Assembly: GCA_018340805.1 (NCBI GenBank) | Contig: JACMZG010001908.1 | Span: 42,900,634 to 42,964,633 of the forward strand | Direction of reading: 5' to 3' | From: Microvelia longipes | Lineage: Eukaryota > Arthropoda > Insecta > Hemiptera > Veliidae | DNA length: 64,000 nt | In this document: one piece after another, positions 1 through 11,087 of the stretch | Layout of the letters: the number at the start of each line of letters is the position of its first letter | How positions within the stretch are numbered: position 1 is the stretch's first letter | The notes under the pieces: model-generated | The model's input: the letters and a program-made list of their open reading frames with translations, nothing else | What the model was told of the DNA's origin: nothing | Database searches by the model: none | Translations under genes and position numbers: made by a program

Positions 1-231
1 TAATCATGTTTAGCAAAACTCGGTATTTCATTAAAGATTAAATGATAATTAATAAAGTCAATTAATATAACTTTGCATCTCTTTCTAGATAAGAAATGTA
101 TAAATGAGCTCTTAAATAAGTAATAATGAAATCGATTACCGATTCTAATCTAAATTCAATATTGTACCAATAACCCTAATTTAGGGAAATTAATTATTTC
201 TTAAGATTAATAATCTCTAAGAAATAATTCT

Positions 232-418
232 TACTATATTACGAAGTACGGCTAAAATCAGTTGATAGCGTGGGAAAACAATGCGAGGAAGCAAATGAGT
301 AGTCATAGGTGTTAAATCACGGTCTTAATTTCAAATCAGGCCATGCTTATTAGTTCCTCAACACTATTTTCCTGCGCTGTCAACTGATTTTAGCTGTGTG
401 TTGTACTATAGTTACTAA
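232..418. mobile_element. MITE family 1, copy 1
   Basis: Short element with inverted ends: the left end contains ggctaaaatcagttga followed by gcgtgggaaaa, and the right end is the reverse complement (tttcctgcgctgtcaactg, then attttagctgtg). It has no coding capacity. Related copies lie at 20155-20312, 22071-22232, 22655-22722 and 54646-54786. This is a non-autonomous DNA transposon by structure; the superfamily is not clear. Confidence 0.7.
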
Positions 419-454
419 CCCTGGTAGGATACTCAACATAAGATTGGATTGTGA

Positions 455-1078
455 GTGAAAGAAAACAGTCTCTCCACAAAAATATTTTATAGGCAAAGCG
501 CTTTTAACCTAACATGAGGCCATCAACAGTGCCTGTACAAACAAGTCAAAATACTAAAACTAATCCATCAAATAAAACAATAAAGTAACATAAATACAAA
601 ACTAAATAAAAAAGATAGCAACAAAATAAATAAATAAATGACCTACATTTGCTGCTGCGCAGTATTTCTAGCTTTTCGAGGAAGTCAAGTTTTCGTCCCT
701 ATCGACATATTCTAAAAAGCCGGCTTCGTGAGGACCTTCTTTATGTTCTTCTTAACTTATATGCTGATGAAACCGTCTGCTAGTGTGCTTAGTATGCTCT
801 GCCGGATGCTTAGACTCCTCCCGGTCTGTCCTAAGTACCCAAAGCTACAGATACCGCATTTAATTATGTACACGCCAATTTTCGACGCAACAGCAACATT
901 TTGTTACTATCTTTTTTATTTAGTTTTGTATTTATGATACTTTATTTGTTTTATTTGATTAATTAGTTTTAGTTTTTTGACTTGTTTGTATAGGCACTGA
1001 TGATGGCCTCATGTTAGGTTCAAAGCGTTTTGCTAATAAAATATTTTTGTGGAGATACTCTTTTCTTTCACCCATTAT
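455..1078. mobile_element. Fold-back element, family 2
   Basis: Two long inverted arms, roughly 455-640 and 895-1078, carry matching blocks such as ctctccacaaaaatatttta, cctaacatgaggccatc and gtacaaacaagtcaaaa in opposite orientation. The loop between them (about 650-890) is unrelated, less AT-rich sequence with no convincing gene. The same end motif (ctttcaacctaa followed by catcatcagt) recurs near 5200 and 55290. The reading frame at 728-937 lies in the loop and is not supported as a gene. Confidence 0.7.
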
Positions 1079-1079
1079 G

Positions 1080-2084
1080 AACGAATCAAGATTTTATTTA
1101 ATATACAATCTTGATATTGAGATTAATTCTTAACACATGATTGGACGTTATTAATGTATTTATGCTATAGCCATCAATACACTACATTGCAGGTTTTAAC
1201 TAACGAATTAATGTTAGGCGCAGTAAACATAGATCCTAAAAAGGGATACATTGTAAAAATTAATGTGAGTTCCTCTCGGACATAAAATAAATGTCCGCTG
1301 ACCACATTGGGACCGGAACATATTGCGGTGATTTGTTAATTAAAAGTTTTAAGTTACTTGTTTGTTTCGTTATATTACAATGTTTTGTATGTCAGTTTAT
1401 ATCTGTTGTTTATGTTATCAGTATGAAATTTATGTTGTATATGTTATAAATTTATTAAACTTGTCAAAGAAAGCGATGTTTTTATCTTATTTTACATTAA
1501 AGAAATAAATTTATCGCCATTTTTGTGTACGTTCTGAATAATATTCAAAAAAAATCTATATACGTCTTTTAAGTTTCTTTAAAATCTCTCAATATAAAAA
1601 AACTTTTCGCGGAACCTCCGCTTATGTTATGTATGCAAGTACAAATTACTTATCAATATCGAAATCAAGTTTTACAGAAACAGGCAAATTGTCTTTTGGA
1701 AACATAATAATATTGGACCTTTATTATGCAAATTTTTCAATACATCGGCACTACTATATAGGTAAGCTACTAATATAAGAAATAGATTATTTGAACAACA
1801 TCCTTAAAAATGTACTTCCTTGGAATGTTATGTACTTATGTACACACACATGATCCTCTTTAGAATTGTGTACGTTTTCCCTTCTCGATTAAAGAGGGGG
1901 GGATTTTAGAATCTAAAAGGAGGTGGTGATTGAAAAAAGGTTGAGAACCACTGTTACATATGTGACTAGTGGGTACTTGTGGAAGCCGCTTAATGTGATT
2001 ATTTAGGCACAACACAGTTTTTATAACAATATTTAAACAATAGCAATAAACAAAATATTAAATTAAAAAAAACAGTATAAAAAT
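1080..2084. other. Non-coding AT-rich spacer
   Basis: I see no open frame with coding character, no splice-flanked exon and no strong repeat here. The interval is AT-rich with short A and T runs only. Confidence 0.5.
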
Positions 2085-2135
2085 TCTGGCGCGGTGGTCC
2101 GCAAGTCGAGCGAATTTTCTTTGAAATGCGTGCTT
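2085..2135 (+). repeat. tRNA-like repeat fragment (family 7)
   Basis: The block attctggcgcggtggtccgc followed by gagcgaattttctttg is the same head seen repeatedly at 11.69-11.96 kb and, reversed, at 12.4-12.54 kb. The region after it (2190-2350) has matching aaagaaaatgcgca ends, so the whole of 2085-2350 is probably one degraded element. Confidence 0.5.
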
Positions 2136-3743
2136 TCATGTTCATCAATCCATTAACCTTAAGTTTCTGGTATATACTTTATATATACTTGGTATATACC
2201 TGATCAGTAGCGTCATATCATTTTAAAGAAAATGCGCATTTATATCCCATAGATTATAATTTTATAATCTATGTAATGTGCATTTGCACATTACAGCATT
2301 TTCTTTAAACAATTCGAAAAAAATAAATTAGCAAGTTGTGACGCTACTGTTCAAGTTATTTAGTATGTACCAGAAAGTTGAGCAACAAGATAGCACGCTT
2401 TTTAAAGAAAAATCGTGTATCAAAAGAAAGTCCGGTTTGTGTATCATCGAGACAGAATTAAGTTACTTTTAAGAAATTGTAATTTAAACCTTACTTAATG
2501 CTAAGGAACGACATATTAATTTACAACACATAGTGAATCAGCCTCTGATTTTATTGTTATTGCTTGGGATTTTAACCTGTATTTAACAATCAAACGTCCC
2601 AATCCCAGTTTCGATTATACTAAGGGGAAAAGTTGGAAAACCCTAAACTAAACTAACATTAAAATTTTTATAAATTTAAAAAAAAAATTATAAAATGTTT
2701 GCGCATATTTTTTAAAAGATCTGCTATTGACCTCAGCGACTTCTATTTAATTTCTTATTCACTTATTAATAAATATTGTGTACTAAATGTATCATTATTA
2801 TAAGAAACATTTCAAAAAGCGTTTTGAAATTTAAAAATAAGTGCTTAAATTTGGTGGAAAGAGGAACCAATTTCTTAAAAATCCCTACAACGTTTTCCAA
2901 AATAAAACTGCATTGCAGCAAGACAGCCTTTAGAATTCTAACATTATAGCGGGAACACTCGGGCAAAACTTGAAGTGAAATCGAGCATATATGATCGATA
3001 CACTTCATCCCATTGCTTACCTGCTGCATTTGATATCTACATTTTCCGTCATGAAACTGCTTCTTTCGCTGGCGTTTCGAGCAAAAAGAAAACACTAAAG
3101 CCAAAGCTATGATTTTTGAAACAGCGGTTAGATTTGTTTTATAAATAAATTTCGATAAAAACACCTTTTAGTTTTTAAAATAGTATTAAAATTGTACATA
3201 TATTATACAATAAAATATTGATATTAGATGACGTATATTATGCACGAAATTTACTAGCCGTATTCAGCTAGATATAGTGTTTTCTGCTGAATGTAGCTAT
3301 CGATAATCAAGAATAGAAGACTAGAATTCTATTCTAGAAGAAGGCCATTTCTAGAAGACTAGAATTCTAGTCTTCCATTCTTGATTGATTAATAGTTGTA
3401 ATATGCTTTGTTCATTATTTTATAAACGTATATCCGAATTTATTGATGACATAAATCTAACCTAAAACTTTCGTTTCAAAAACGTAGCTTTGACTTGCAG
3501 CAGGATCATTTGTTTGTAGTTCTATCCAAAAAGCAGCTTAATTTTAGATAGTTGCAAGAGTACAAGTCATCTTTTAGTCGTGAAGTAGCTCACGACCATC
3601 TTCAGAATATTTTACTACATAAGTAAAGTTTTTCCTTTAAATCAATAAATAAAACGAATATATTGCCAACAAAAATTACGTGTTCTGAATTATCTATATA
3701 TATTGCTATATTTTATTTTGTTATTTGTATTAACATTGGTAAC

Positions 3744-3840
3744 TTAATACTGTGTTATGTTAGTCAAATGATTTAAGAATGATGACAGTGCAACCAAGCC
3801 TACGCCACTTAAATGATTATCCCATGTTGATTTGCCTAAC
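3744..3840 (-). CDS. Putative last exon of a C16orf89/UPF0764-like gene
   Basis: On the minus strand a good acceptor (tttttacag) is followed by one nucleotide and then 31 sense codons and a TAA. The peptide contains DNHLSGVGLVALSSFL, which resembles the C-terminal end of C16orf89-family proteins as I remember it (a conserved His, then a small-residue-rich helix, then the stop). It lies downstream of the two better-supported exons at 7312-7444 and 8021-8265. The incoming phase (2) does not connect directly to the exon at 7312-7444 (outgoing phase 1), so at least one exon between them is missing, lost, or was not recognised. An accidental match is possible. Confidence 0.42.
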
Positions 3841-3983
3841 CTGTAAAAAGAATTAAAGGTAATATGTAAAACATACAATAAGGCATATTATATACGTTTT
3901 TTCAAGCATTTTGTATGAAGGGACAACGCGGTCTGACGATTTCTTTTACAAATTGGTGATCCTCTGGCGTTCAAACAAATAGA

Positions 3984-4700
3984 GACCAAGAGCCAGGCCT
4001 AAAAATGTGACTCATTTTGTACTACTTCAAACCAAATATTTCTGAAAATATACCTTTAATTATGAAGGAAAAGCAGCGTCTGGCTGTCCAGAGTGAAGCC
4101 CTTCATATGAATGCGCTCGCTCAAAATATTAGAAAATCGCACAAATTACAGTTTTCTTGTAATAAGTGGTTTCCTGTAGGCCGTGTGCAAAATATGAAGA
4201 GAACTTTTTTTAAAGCTGATGAAATTTCCTATAAAACGAGTGTTTTTTTTTGTCAAAATCGGATAAATACAACTAGAGATATGACATTTTTTAAATGGCC
4301 AAAAAAATTCACAAAAAGTCAATAATTTTTCCAAAGAAATTCGCTGACTTTGCATAAATTAACTATTTTTTCAGTGTTTATAAAAAAGCCATAACTTTGG
4401 CTGCAGTCATCCGATTTTGATGATTAAACACTTGTTTTTATAAAACATTTCATCAAATGTTCTCTTTAAAAAATGTTCTCTTCGTGTTTTGCACACGACC
4501 TACAGGGAACCACTTATTTCAAGAAAACTGAAATTTGTGCAATTTTCTAAAATTTCGAGCATGCGCAATCATATGAAGAGCTCCACTCAAGATAGGCAGA
4601 CTATGTTTTTTCTTCATAATTTAAGGTAAAATTACAGAAAAATTTGGTTTAAAGTAGTACGAAGTGAGTCACATTTTTTCAGGTCCGGCTCTTGGCCTAA
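3984..4700. mobile_element. Large fold-back element, family 3
   Basis: Arms of about 310 bp face each other: 3984-4290 begins accaagagccaggcct and aaaatgtgactcat, and 4390-4700 ends gagtcacattttttcagg then ccggctcttggcc. Internal blocks such as taagtggtttcctgtagg also appear in inverted form (cctacagggaaccactta). The overlapping reading frames on the two strands (4017-4325, 4146-4355) are products of the palindrome, not genes. The arms differ by substitutions, so the element is not brand new. Confidence 0.8.
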
Positions 4701-5154
4701 GAGTAAAATCTATCTACAACATATACGCTAAAAACGCTGATTCTAATACTACAACTGCGCATGCTTATCATTTAGAGCATCAGCAGCGCGTGCCTCTAAT
4801 TTATAGACAAAATTACCTGATTACCACTCTAGGTTAGAAACAAATGATTTATTGCTATTATTTCTCCGTATTAGTCCATTGCATTTAGGTTTTAATGAGA
4901 ACAAATGATATAACAAAGCGTCAGCATTTTTATATTATTAAGAGCAACAGATGATAATCTCGAAAAATACCAAATGGGGAAGACTTGTTACCTCTGGCAT
5001 ATAGACTCGAGTTAGAGAAGGTAACTTTGCCTCTATTAAAACGATTGTGGCATCAATAGGTATCACTATCGCGTCATCTCCAATATTCAAAATTCATTCA
5101 TTTTATTAAGATATAGTATTCGTTATTAAGGTAAAGCGCAGGTGGAGTGTATTA

Positions 5155-5395
5155 TAATAATCAATACGAAAAAGCCTCTCCACAAAGTTAATTTAATAAA
5201 ATTCAAAACCGGCTTTCAACCTAAACGGTCATCATCAGTGCCGGAGAGAAGAATATATAGATGTAGGTGAGTATGATATTATGACTGAGACTCAGTCATA
5301 ATATCATACTCACTCAGTATACTATACTAATGTCATACAATTATCATACTATACTCAGACAGGCTTTTTCGTATTGATTATTAAGATATAGTATT
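5155..5395. mobile_element. Short TIR element with family 2 ends
   Basis: Terminal inverted repeats taatcaatacgaaaaagcc (left, near 5158) and ggctttttcgtattgatta (right, ending near 5392) match perfectly over 19 bp. Just inside the left end is the family 2 signature (ctctccacaaa ... ggctttcaacctaa ... catcatcagtgcc). The interior contains the perfect palindrome at 5269-5311. Confidence 0.75.
5269..5311. repeat. Perfect 43-bp palindrome
   Basis: Two 21-nt arms are exact reverse complements around a single central A (left arm starts gagtatgatatt, right arm ends aatatcatactc). It lies inside the TIR element at 5155-5395. Confidence 0.9.
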
Positions 5396-6074
5396 GTCAG
5401 AAACTTACAACTACATAATTACTTTATCTAATTTACATAATTTATACATATTGCATAGCACTCTTTATATTTATTTGTCTACAGAATTTTTAGCCTAAAA
5501 TCTGTAAGAGCTCAAAAGATAAGAAAGTATCGAAAAGCCAAAGATGAAACCAGCTAAACATAGACCCTTAGCCGTTTTAATTTTATTATCATTAAAGAAA
5601 AAATACCGGGATACCCCGTATCCAATTTTTTAGTAAAAATTCTTTTAGGAAAAAAACATAAAAGTAAAAATTTAATGGGCTTTATATTTTTTCAAAAACA
5701 TTTAGTTAAAAATATATTGGTTATTGGAAACCACAGTATCTTTTTAACAGAAAATATGTTGATATTTTACCTCTTCGGAAATCCTCGCCCATTATGAAAT
5801 AATTTAGATTTATTCAAAATAAACTCCAAATTGTTTCTCGATAAAAAATTGCCGTATTGATGAAATCCACAGACACCAACTTAAAAATACATTAACAATA
5901 GTTGCATTAAATAGTTATACAATTTTTATAGAAATACATGAAATATAAATAAGACAATTAACAGACAGTAAATTATACTACGATATCGTATACTATAATA
6001 GACCATACGATTAATTAAAGGAATTGCTGGGGAAGATTTCATTTTTATTCTCACGACCTCATTCTATTCTTGTG

Positions 6075-6100
6075 AAATTTATATATATACACACAACATG

Positions 6101-6164
<64 letters not shown>

Positions 6165-6295
6165 TATATAGAAATATATATATAGAATATATTATAATAT
6201 ATATATAGAAATATATAGATAGAATATATAATATAGAATATATAAATATAGAATATAATATGAATATATATAATAATAGAATATATATATATAGA
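6075..6295. repeat. (TA)n microsatellite
   Basis: A pure TA tract of several dozen bases is followed by a degenerate TATAGAATA-type tail. Frames through it translate as repeated Tyr-Ile and are not genes. True length may be uncertain because such tracts assemble poorly. Confidence 0.9.
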
Positions 6296-6489
6296 AATGA
6301 GTCTTTCTTGTAGAACGACATAATTAAAGAAAAAGAAAAGAGTTCAGCTCTATAAAGCAAAAATGTTTTAAGCTATAATTATTTCGTTCCAATTTGGGTC
6401 ATCTTCAGGCTTAAACTATCTAATAACACAGATGTTAAAAGAAACTATCAATAAATTAAATAAGTTAATTAAATAACAACAAACAAAAA

Positions 6490-6740
6490 GTTAAGTTTAA
6501 TATAACCATAGTCAAGGAAACAATACCGCAGGAAAAGTATTAAGTTTGCATAAAAATCCAAAACCGGGATATCACCGAAATTATTCGTATTAGCTGTGTT
6601 TTTAAGACCTCTAGAGTAGTTTTCATAAAGTCGTCTGTCTGTATGTGTATGTGTGTGTCTGTTATCATCGTAGCTCCTAGTGTATTTATGCCAGTGAGTT
6701 TAAACATTTTTTTGTAAAATAACTTTACTAAATAAAATCT
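6490..6740 (+). repeat. 5' portion of the 5S-like repeat family (family 6)
   Basis: The block with aaaaccgggatatcacc, tttttaagacctc, ttatcatcgtagctcc and agtgtatttatgcc is the same upstream module that precedes the 5S-like segment near 15525-15720 and recurs at 41.8-42.1 kb. Here the 5S-like segment itself is not present. Confidence 0.55.
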
Positions 6741-7311
6741 TAATAAGACTTTTTTATTATTTAAGCTAGACTGGTTAAATTGGTATTGTTGAAAAGGTAA
6801 GTAAATTTCCCAATTAAGAATTAATTAATTCTCAATTCAAGTTAATAAAAAAATTCCGCTACAATAAAACCTTATTTTACAGCCGAGTTACATAATCCAC
6901 TTATATTAAATTTTATTGTAATATATATTTCTTTTAATGCTAATCGTTTTGAGTCAATGAAAAGAGAAAAAGTCAGAAAAGTTATCGCCGTTATATTTGT
7001 TGCATACATATCAAAGTTATATACATATTTCATATGCTTAGCAGCTAATTTAAAGCCATATGTAAGCTAGAATTTTTCCGGCCTGTTTTTTTATTCGACA
7101 AATATATAAGCTTCTAGGATATATATTTACAATTACAAAGCATAGGAGCAATCATATTTTAATAAGTTAAGCCAAAATAATTAATTGAATTAAAATCATC
7201 AAAGTAGTCATCAGGGTCTAAAGTTTTCTTGTCTCAGTTCTAGATGAATCATAGATAAAGAATTGTTTTAATATCTTCGAAAAACAAATATTATAGGAAA
7301 TGAATTAATAC

Positions 7312-7444
7312 CCTGCTCTATGAATAAATCCTGCAGGTGAAGAGGATAGTCAGCTTGAGCTATCTGATGGTTCTCTGACAAAATTTGAGAGCATATTACT
7401 TGTAGGTTGTACGACATTTCTGATTTAGCCATATCGCATCCCAT
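7312..7444 (-). CDS. Exon of a C16orf89/UPF0764-like gene
   Basis: On the minus strand an acceptor (atgttatag) precedes 44 open codons plus one base, closed by a GTATTA donor. The peptide contains MGCDMAKSEMSYNLQ, then ICSQILSENHQIA and ADYPLHLQDLFIEQ. This follows the vertebrate C16orf89 order as I recall it: a Gly-Cys after the hydrophobic block, a Cys-rich helix, then a Tyr-Pro/Asp-(Leu/Ile)-Phe block. It is in phase with the donor of the exon at 8021-8265 (phase 0 to phase 0). C16orf89-family proteins are secreted and of unknown biochemical function. Family assignment is from memory and moderately sure; that it is a genuine coding exon is more sure. Confidence 0.68.
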
Positions 7445-7744
7445 CTATAACATTTCAATACCAACGAATAACGATATCAAACAGAAAAAATTAAATTCTT
7501 GAGGTTTAAGAGAGGGATTGTATTTTTAGATTATGTACCCTAATCTTAGCAGAGGCAGATCCTTGCCCGGATTGGTGAAAAAATGTATTTGCCAAACGAA
7601 GCTGTTAAATATAGCGTTATTAAAAAACCTAAACTTTTATTTACCTACTTGACTTGAGTAAATGGTTCGAAATCAAAACTCGAGATCGAGATTATAGCTT
7701 TTGCAACCATGTAATAATATAGATGCAGAATATTGTGTAGGTAA

Positions 7745-7768
7745 TAACATGGTAACGTTACCATGTTA
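7745..7768. repeat. Perfect 24-bp palindrome
   Basis: taacatggtaac is followed directly by its reverse complement gttaccatgtta with no spacer. It lies in the putative intron between the two C16orf89-like exons. Confidence 0.9.
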
Positions 7769-8020
7769 GGAGTGGGAAGCGTGTAGAAACTTCGAATTTC
7801 GGCCCTAGCCCACAAATTGTGGCAGATTTTACAAAAGTAAAAGTGGCCACTTTTACAAGTAAACAATTAAAAATTAACTCTAGCTTAAAGATTTTAAAAG
7901 CATTTGTAGCCTCAAATCTAGCCTCTTTAAATGTTTAAGTTATAATATTATTTGGCTCCGCTAGATCTCGGGGCTGATTTCCTACCTGCAAATTATTTTG
8001 TCATTGATAATGCCTCTTAC

Positions 8021-8265
8021 CTGTTGCATCAGTATAAAATACAATGCTCTATGTACAAGAGAGTATCCTGTAGAGAAGCCAGATGTAAACATATCAGAGC
8101 ACAACTCCATATCTTGCTGGCATCCGTTTAATAAAGGTATGATACATCCATCTGATTCATCTCTTCCAGGCCTTCCTGATTCTATGTACTTTTCATCCAG
8201 GACAGTGTAGTTGATTGGATTTGCTGGTAATAATCTATAACTTAACTCTGGGTTATTTCTAAAAC
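8021..8265 (-). CDS. Exon of a C16orf89/UPF0764-like gene
   Basis: This 245-nt minus-strand exon has an acceptor (gataacag), two bases finishing a codon, 81 open codons and a perfect GTAAGA donor. The peptide includes FRNNPELSYRLL, then DESDGCIIPLL, then CSDMFTSGFSTGYSLVHRAL. The pattern Glu/Asp-Ser-Asp-x-Cys-(x)2-x-Leu-Leu, spaced cysteines, Gly-Tyr-x-Leu-x-His and an aromatic hydrophobic helix fits the C16orf89 (UPF0764) family. Members are predicted secreted proteins of unknown activity. The preceding N-terminal exon(s) must lie at higher coordinates but I could not recognise them; a retrotransposon sits at 8487-9897, directly on that side. Confidence 0.72.
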
Positions 8266-8486
8266 CTGTTATCAAAAGTATTAATTATCAATAACTTTAG
8301 AAAAGTCTATGTTATTATAAACATATTCTTAAAGCCTCTAATCTGATTACTTCAAATAGAAAGTCTCGACAATCAGCTTGTATTAGATATTCAGTGTCCT
8401 ATAATGCATTATAACAACATGAGCACATTATACTGAAATATGTATTAAATATTTAATAATAATAATATATTTATCAAATACTAAAT

Positions 8487-9646
8487 AAATTAGATAATGG
8501 ACAATTTGTACTTTCGGTATTTTTAGATCTCCAGAAAGCATTTGACACGGTTAGCCATACAATTTTACTAAGAAAGTTACATTGCATGGGTTTCAGAGGA
8601 AATTGTTATAATTGGTTAAAGAGTTACTTGTATAACAGGCCACAGTACGTAAAAGTAGGTAATACTTTAAGTGAGAAAGTTTTCCTCAAAAGTGGCGTCG
8701 GTGTTCCTCAGGGCAGTGTCCTGGGACCAATCCTATTCCTGATCTATGTCAATGAAATGTTGACAATGGATCAGGTGTACGATTTTTCCCAGGCATTTGC
8801 GGATGACAGCGTCATTTCATTTTGTGGACGAACTTGGGAAGAAGTATTTAATAAAGCTTCACGAGGAATATCTATTATATATTTTTGGCTTACCTTACAA
8901 AGACTAACCTTAAACGTCCAGAAAACTAAATATGTAGCATTCTCTATTGACTCTAGAAACCAACCTCTAACTACAAACAGATTGTTACGAATACATACCC
9001 CAGACTGTTTGCTAAAAAATAGTATTAAATGTGACTGCTCTCAAAGAATAGCGAATACTGAAACCATCAAATACTTGGGCGTTTATCTTGATCAGCACTT
9101 AAGTTATAGCTATCATATAAATATTACAGTAAAAATATTTAGGAAACTTATTTATTGCTTTGCACTTTTAACAAAGATTGCTTCAATAGATTTGCTACGC
9201 TCCATATACTATGCTCTTGTCGAGTCAATATTGTACTATGGCATCATAGCATATGGAAGCGCAGCACCAACCAATTTAGAACCCCTTAATATAATTCAGA
9301 AACGAATAATTAAAGTTATTTTATCTAGGCCCCTTACAGCTAACTCCGATGATCTTTTTAAAGACTTTAAAGTCTTGCCTATTCCTCTTTTATTTAAAAA
9401 ATGTGTCCTCCTTAATTACTACAAACGTGAAAAATTGTGATTTCACATAATTATGAAACAAGAGGTAAGCAAGCTCAGATAGTAGTCGCTCCCTATTGTA
9501 GATTATCAAAAAAACAAAATCATGCTTTATACAAAGGTCCCATGTTCTACAATGTTCTACCAATAGAAATTAAAACTGCAAAAAATATAAAACAATTTAA
9601 GAAAAAACTAAATAAACACCTACATGAATCAATAATATCTATTTAG
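8487..9646 (+). pseudogene. Reverse transcriptase fragment, frameshifted
   Basis: Catalytic RT landmarks in order: LDLQKAFDTVSH (first Asp region), GVPQGSVLGPILF, and FADDSVI (the active-site Asp-Asp pair). Next come LTLNVQKTKYVAF and the thumb with YLGVYLDQHLSY, then the C-terminal block with ILYYGIIAYGSA. The first frame stops at 9438-9440. The typical CR1/Jockey C-terminal block (HNYETRGK ... FKKKLNKHL) continues in another frame from about 9437 to 9643. RT copies element RNA into DNA at the nicked target site. Because of the 5' truncation and frameshift this copy is dead, but few other stops have accumulated, so insertion is fairly recent. Confidence 0.85.
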
Positions 9647-9897
9647 TATTTTGTGTTTTACATCTCTCTCTCTCTTTCTCTCTCTCCCTCTCTATGTATC
9701 TATCCTCATTCTCTAATTATATATATTTCTCTCTTTTTCCCCTTTTCCATTACCTCTCTCTCCTCTTAAGCATTAATATTATTGTTATTATTATTATTAT
9801 TATTATTATTGTTGTTGTTTTTGTTTTCCCATTGCATAGCAATGGCAATAAATGACAGCGGGACATCATCCAAAAGTTATTATTATTATTATTATTA
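8487..9897 (+). mobile_element. 5'-truncated non-LTR retrotransposon (CR1/Jockey-type)
   Basis: The open frame starts inside the reverse transcriptase palm (FLDLQKAFDTVSH), with no endonuclease or ORF1 upstream. The 3' end passes through CT-rich and (ATT)n sequence and ends in a TTATTATTA tail near 9897. Microsatellite-like 3' tails are typical of CR1/L2-like elements, whereas Jockey elements tend to end in poly(A), so a CR1-type origin is favoured. It lies in what appears to be an upstream intron of the C16orf89-like gene. Confidence 0.85.
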
Positions 9898-9900
9898 ACT
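9663..9900. repeat. (CT)n and (ATT)n simple repeats
   Basis: A CT-rich tract (about 9663-9770) and an ATT tract (about 9776-9815, again at 9880-9897) form the 3' tail region of the retrotransposon. The short hairpin ccattgcatagcaatgg lies between them. Confidence 0.8.
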
Positions 9901-10439
9901 ATATTAATTCTTTTTCATCAATTTTCTAATTAATTATTAAGTTGATATTTAATTAAAGTATAGTTCTTTAAGAAATCGTACGGCAACTAAGCAGAGACCT
10001 CGCACAGGCTGGTGCCTTGAGGTGCTCTTACATAAGAAATACTTTAGTAAAATAGTTTTTTTTTGTTATATTACTTATATGTATATAAAAAATAAATAAA
10101 TAAATTTATTAATTACAAATTCTTATAAGTCTAATTTATTCTTGTTGTTTTAATTTTATCTTATTCTTGTTCTATCTAAGTACTTAGTTTGTACAACTAA
10201 ATTGAGATTAAGTCGGGAGGAGTAAGGGAAGAATTAAAAAAAAAAGATTCTATTGGTGTTCTCTTTATAAGCTTATTCGTATGATTGAGAACTTTAGTCA
10301 TACAAAAGTTTATTTATTTGTATTGAGGGATAGAGAGAGCGCGAGGACCAATTTTAATCAAATGAAATGGCATAGGATCTCCTACCATTAACAAAAAAAA
10401 ACTAAATGTAACTAAAAATTAAAACTAAATAAGCACACG

Positions 10440-10740
10440 AAGTTTTGTTTTAATATAACAAGTATATCCATGATTTTTGTTGGATCACAAAAGTTAAGCA
10501 GCATCGAGCGTGGTCAGTTCCTGGATGGGTGACCCCCTGGGAATTAAGCCAACCTTTTTACAATCTTAGGACGAGCGAAGCGAGTCCAAAGACGTTGTCC
10601 AGTATAAATTAAACGACTTGTATATTCTGAAGACAAGCGAAGCGAGTCCGAAGCTGGGAGGATGAGCGTAGTGAATCTGATGTAACGAGGAAAAGTTTCA
10701 AGGTACCCCGTACCCGATTTTTAGCGAATTTCCTTTGGAA
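10440..10740 (+). mobile_element. 5S-rRNA-like repeat, copy a (family 6)
   Basis: Positions 10482-10543 match the 3' two thirds of 5S rRNA in sense orientation: ggatcacaaaagttaagcag, then gagcgtggtcagt, then ctggatgggtgacc and cctgggaa. These are the box A, intermediate and box C regions of the 5S internal promoter. The body after it has the repeated motif gacgagcgaagcgagtcc at about 10570 and again near 10630, then ggatgagcgtag and ggtaccccgtacccgattt. The 5S 5' third is absent, so this is not a functional 5S gene. Confidence 0.72.
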
Positions 10741-10856
10741 ATTCGCCTAATGGGATAGGCGTCATGGCGGAATTCGAACCTCGGACCACGACACAAATCC
10801 GTTTCAGAGGTCCCCTAATGACGAAAAAATAAGTTTCGCAAGACTTTATAATATAT

Positions 10857-11030
<174 letters not shown>

Positions 11031-11087
11031 TTCTAGACACTTTCTTGTAAACACTCTATCTTTCGAACTGATTAATATTTTTTTAAC

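Noticed and set aside
2766..3164. 132-codon minus-strand frame with KRQRKKQFHDGKC, first thought to be a C16orf89-like exon
   Set aside because: It lies beyond the candidate terminal exon at 3744-3840 on the minus strand and no matching downstream exon could be found; composition is otherwise chance-like.
4017..4355. Overlapping frames on both strands of about 100 and 69 codons
   Set aside because: Mirror products of the long palindrome at 3984-4700.
10482..10543. Functional 5S rRNA gene
   Set aside because: The 5' third of 5S is missing and the remaining part has many changes; the unit is embedded in a dispersed repeat.
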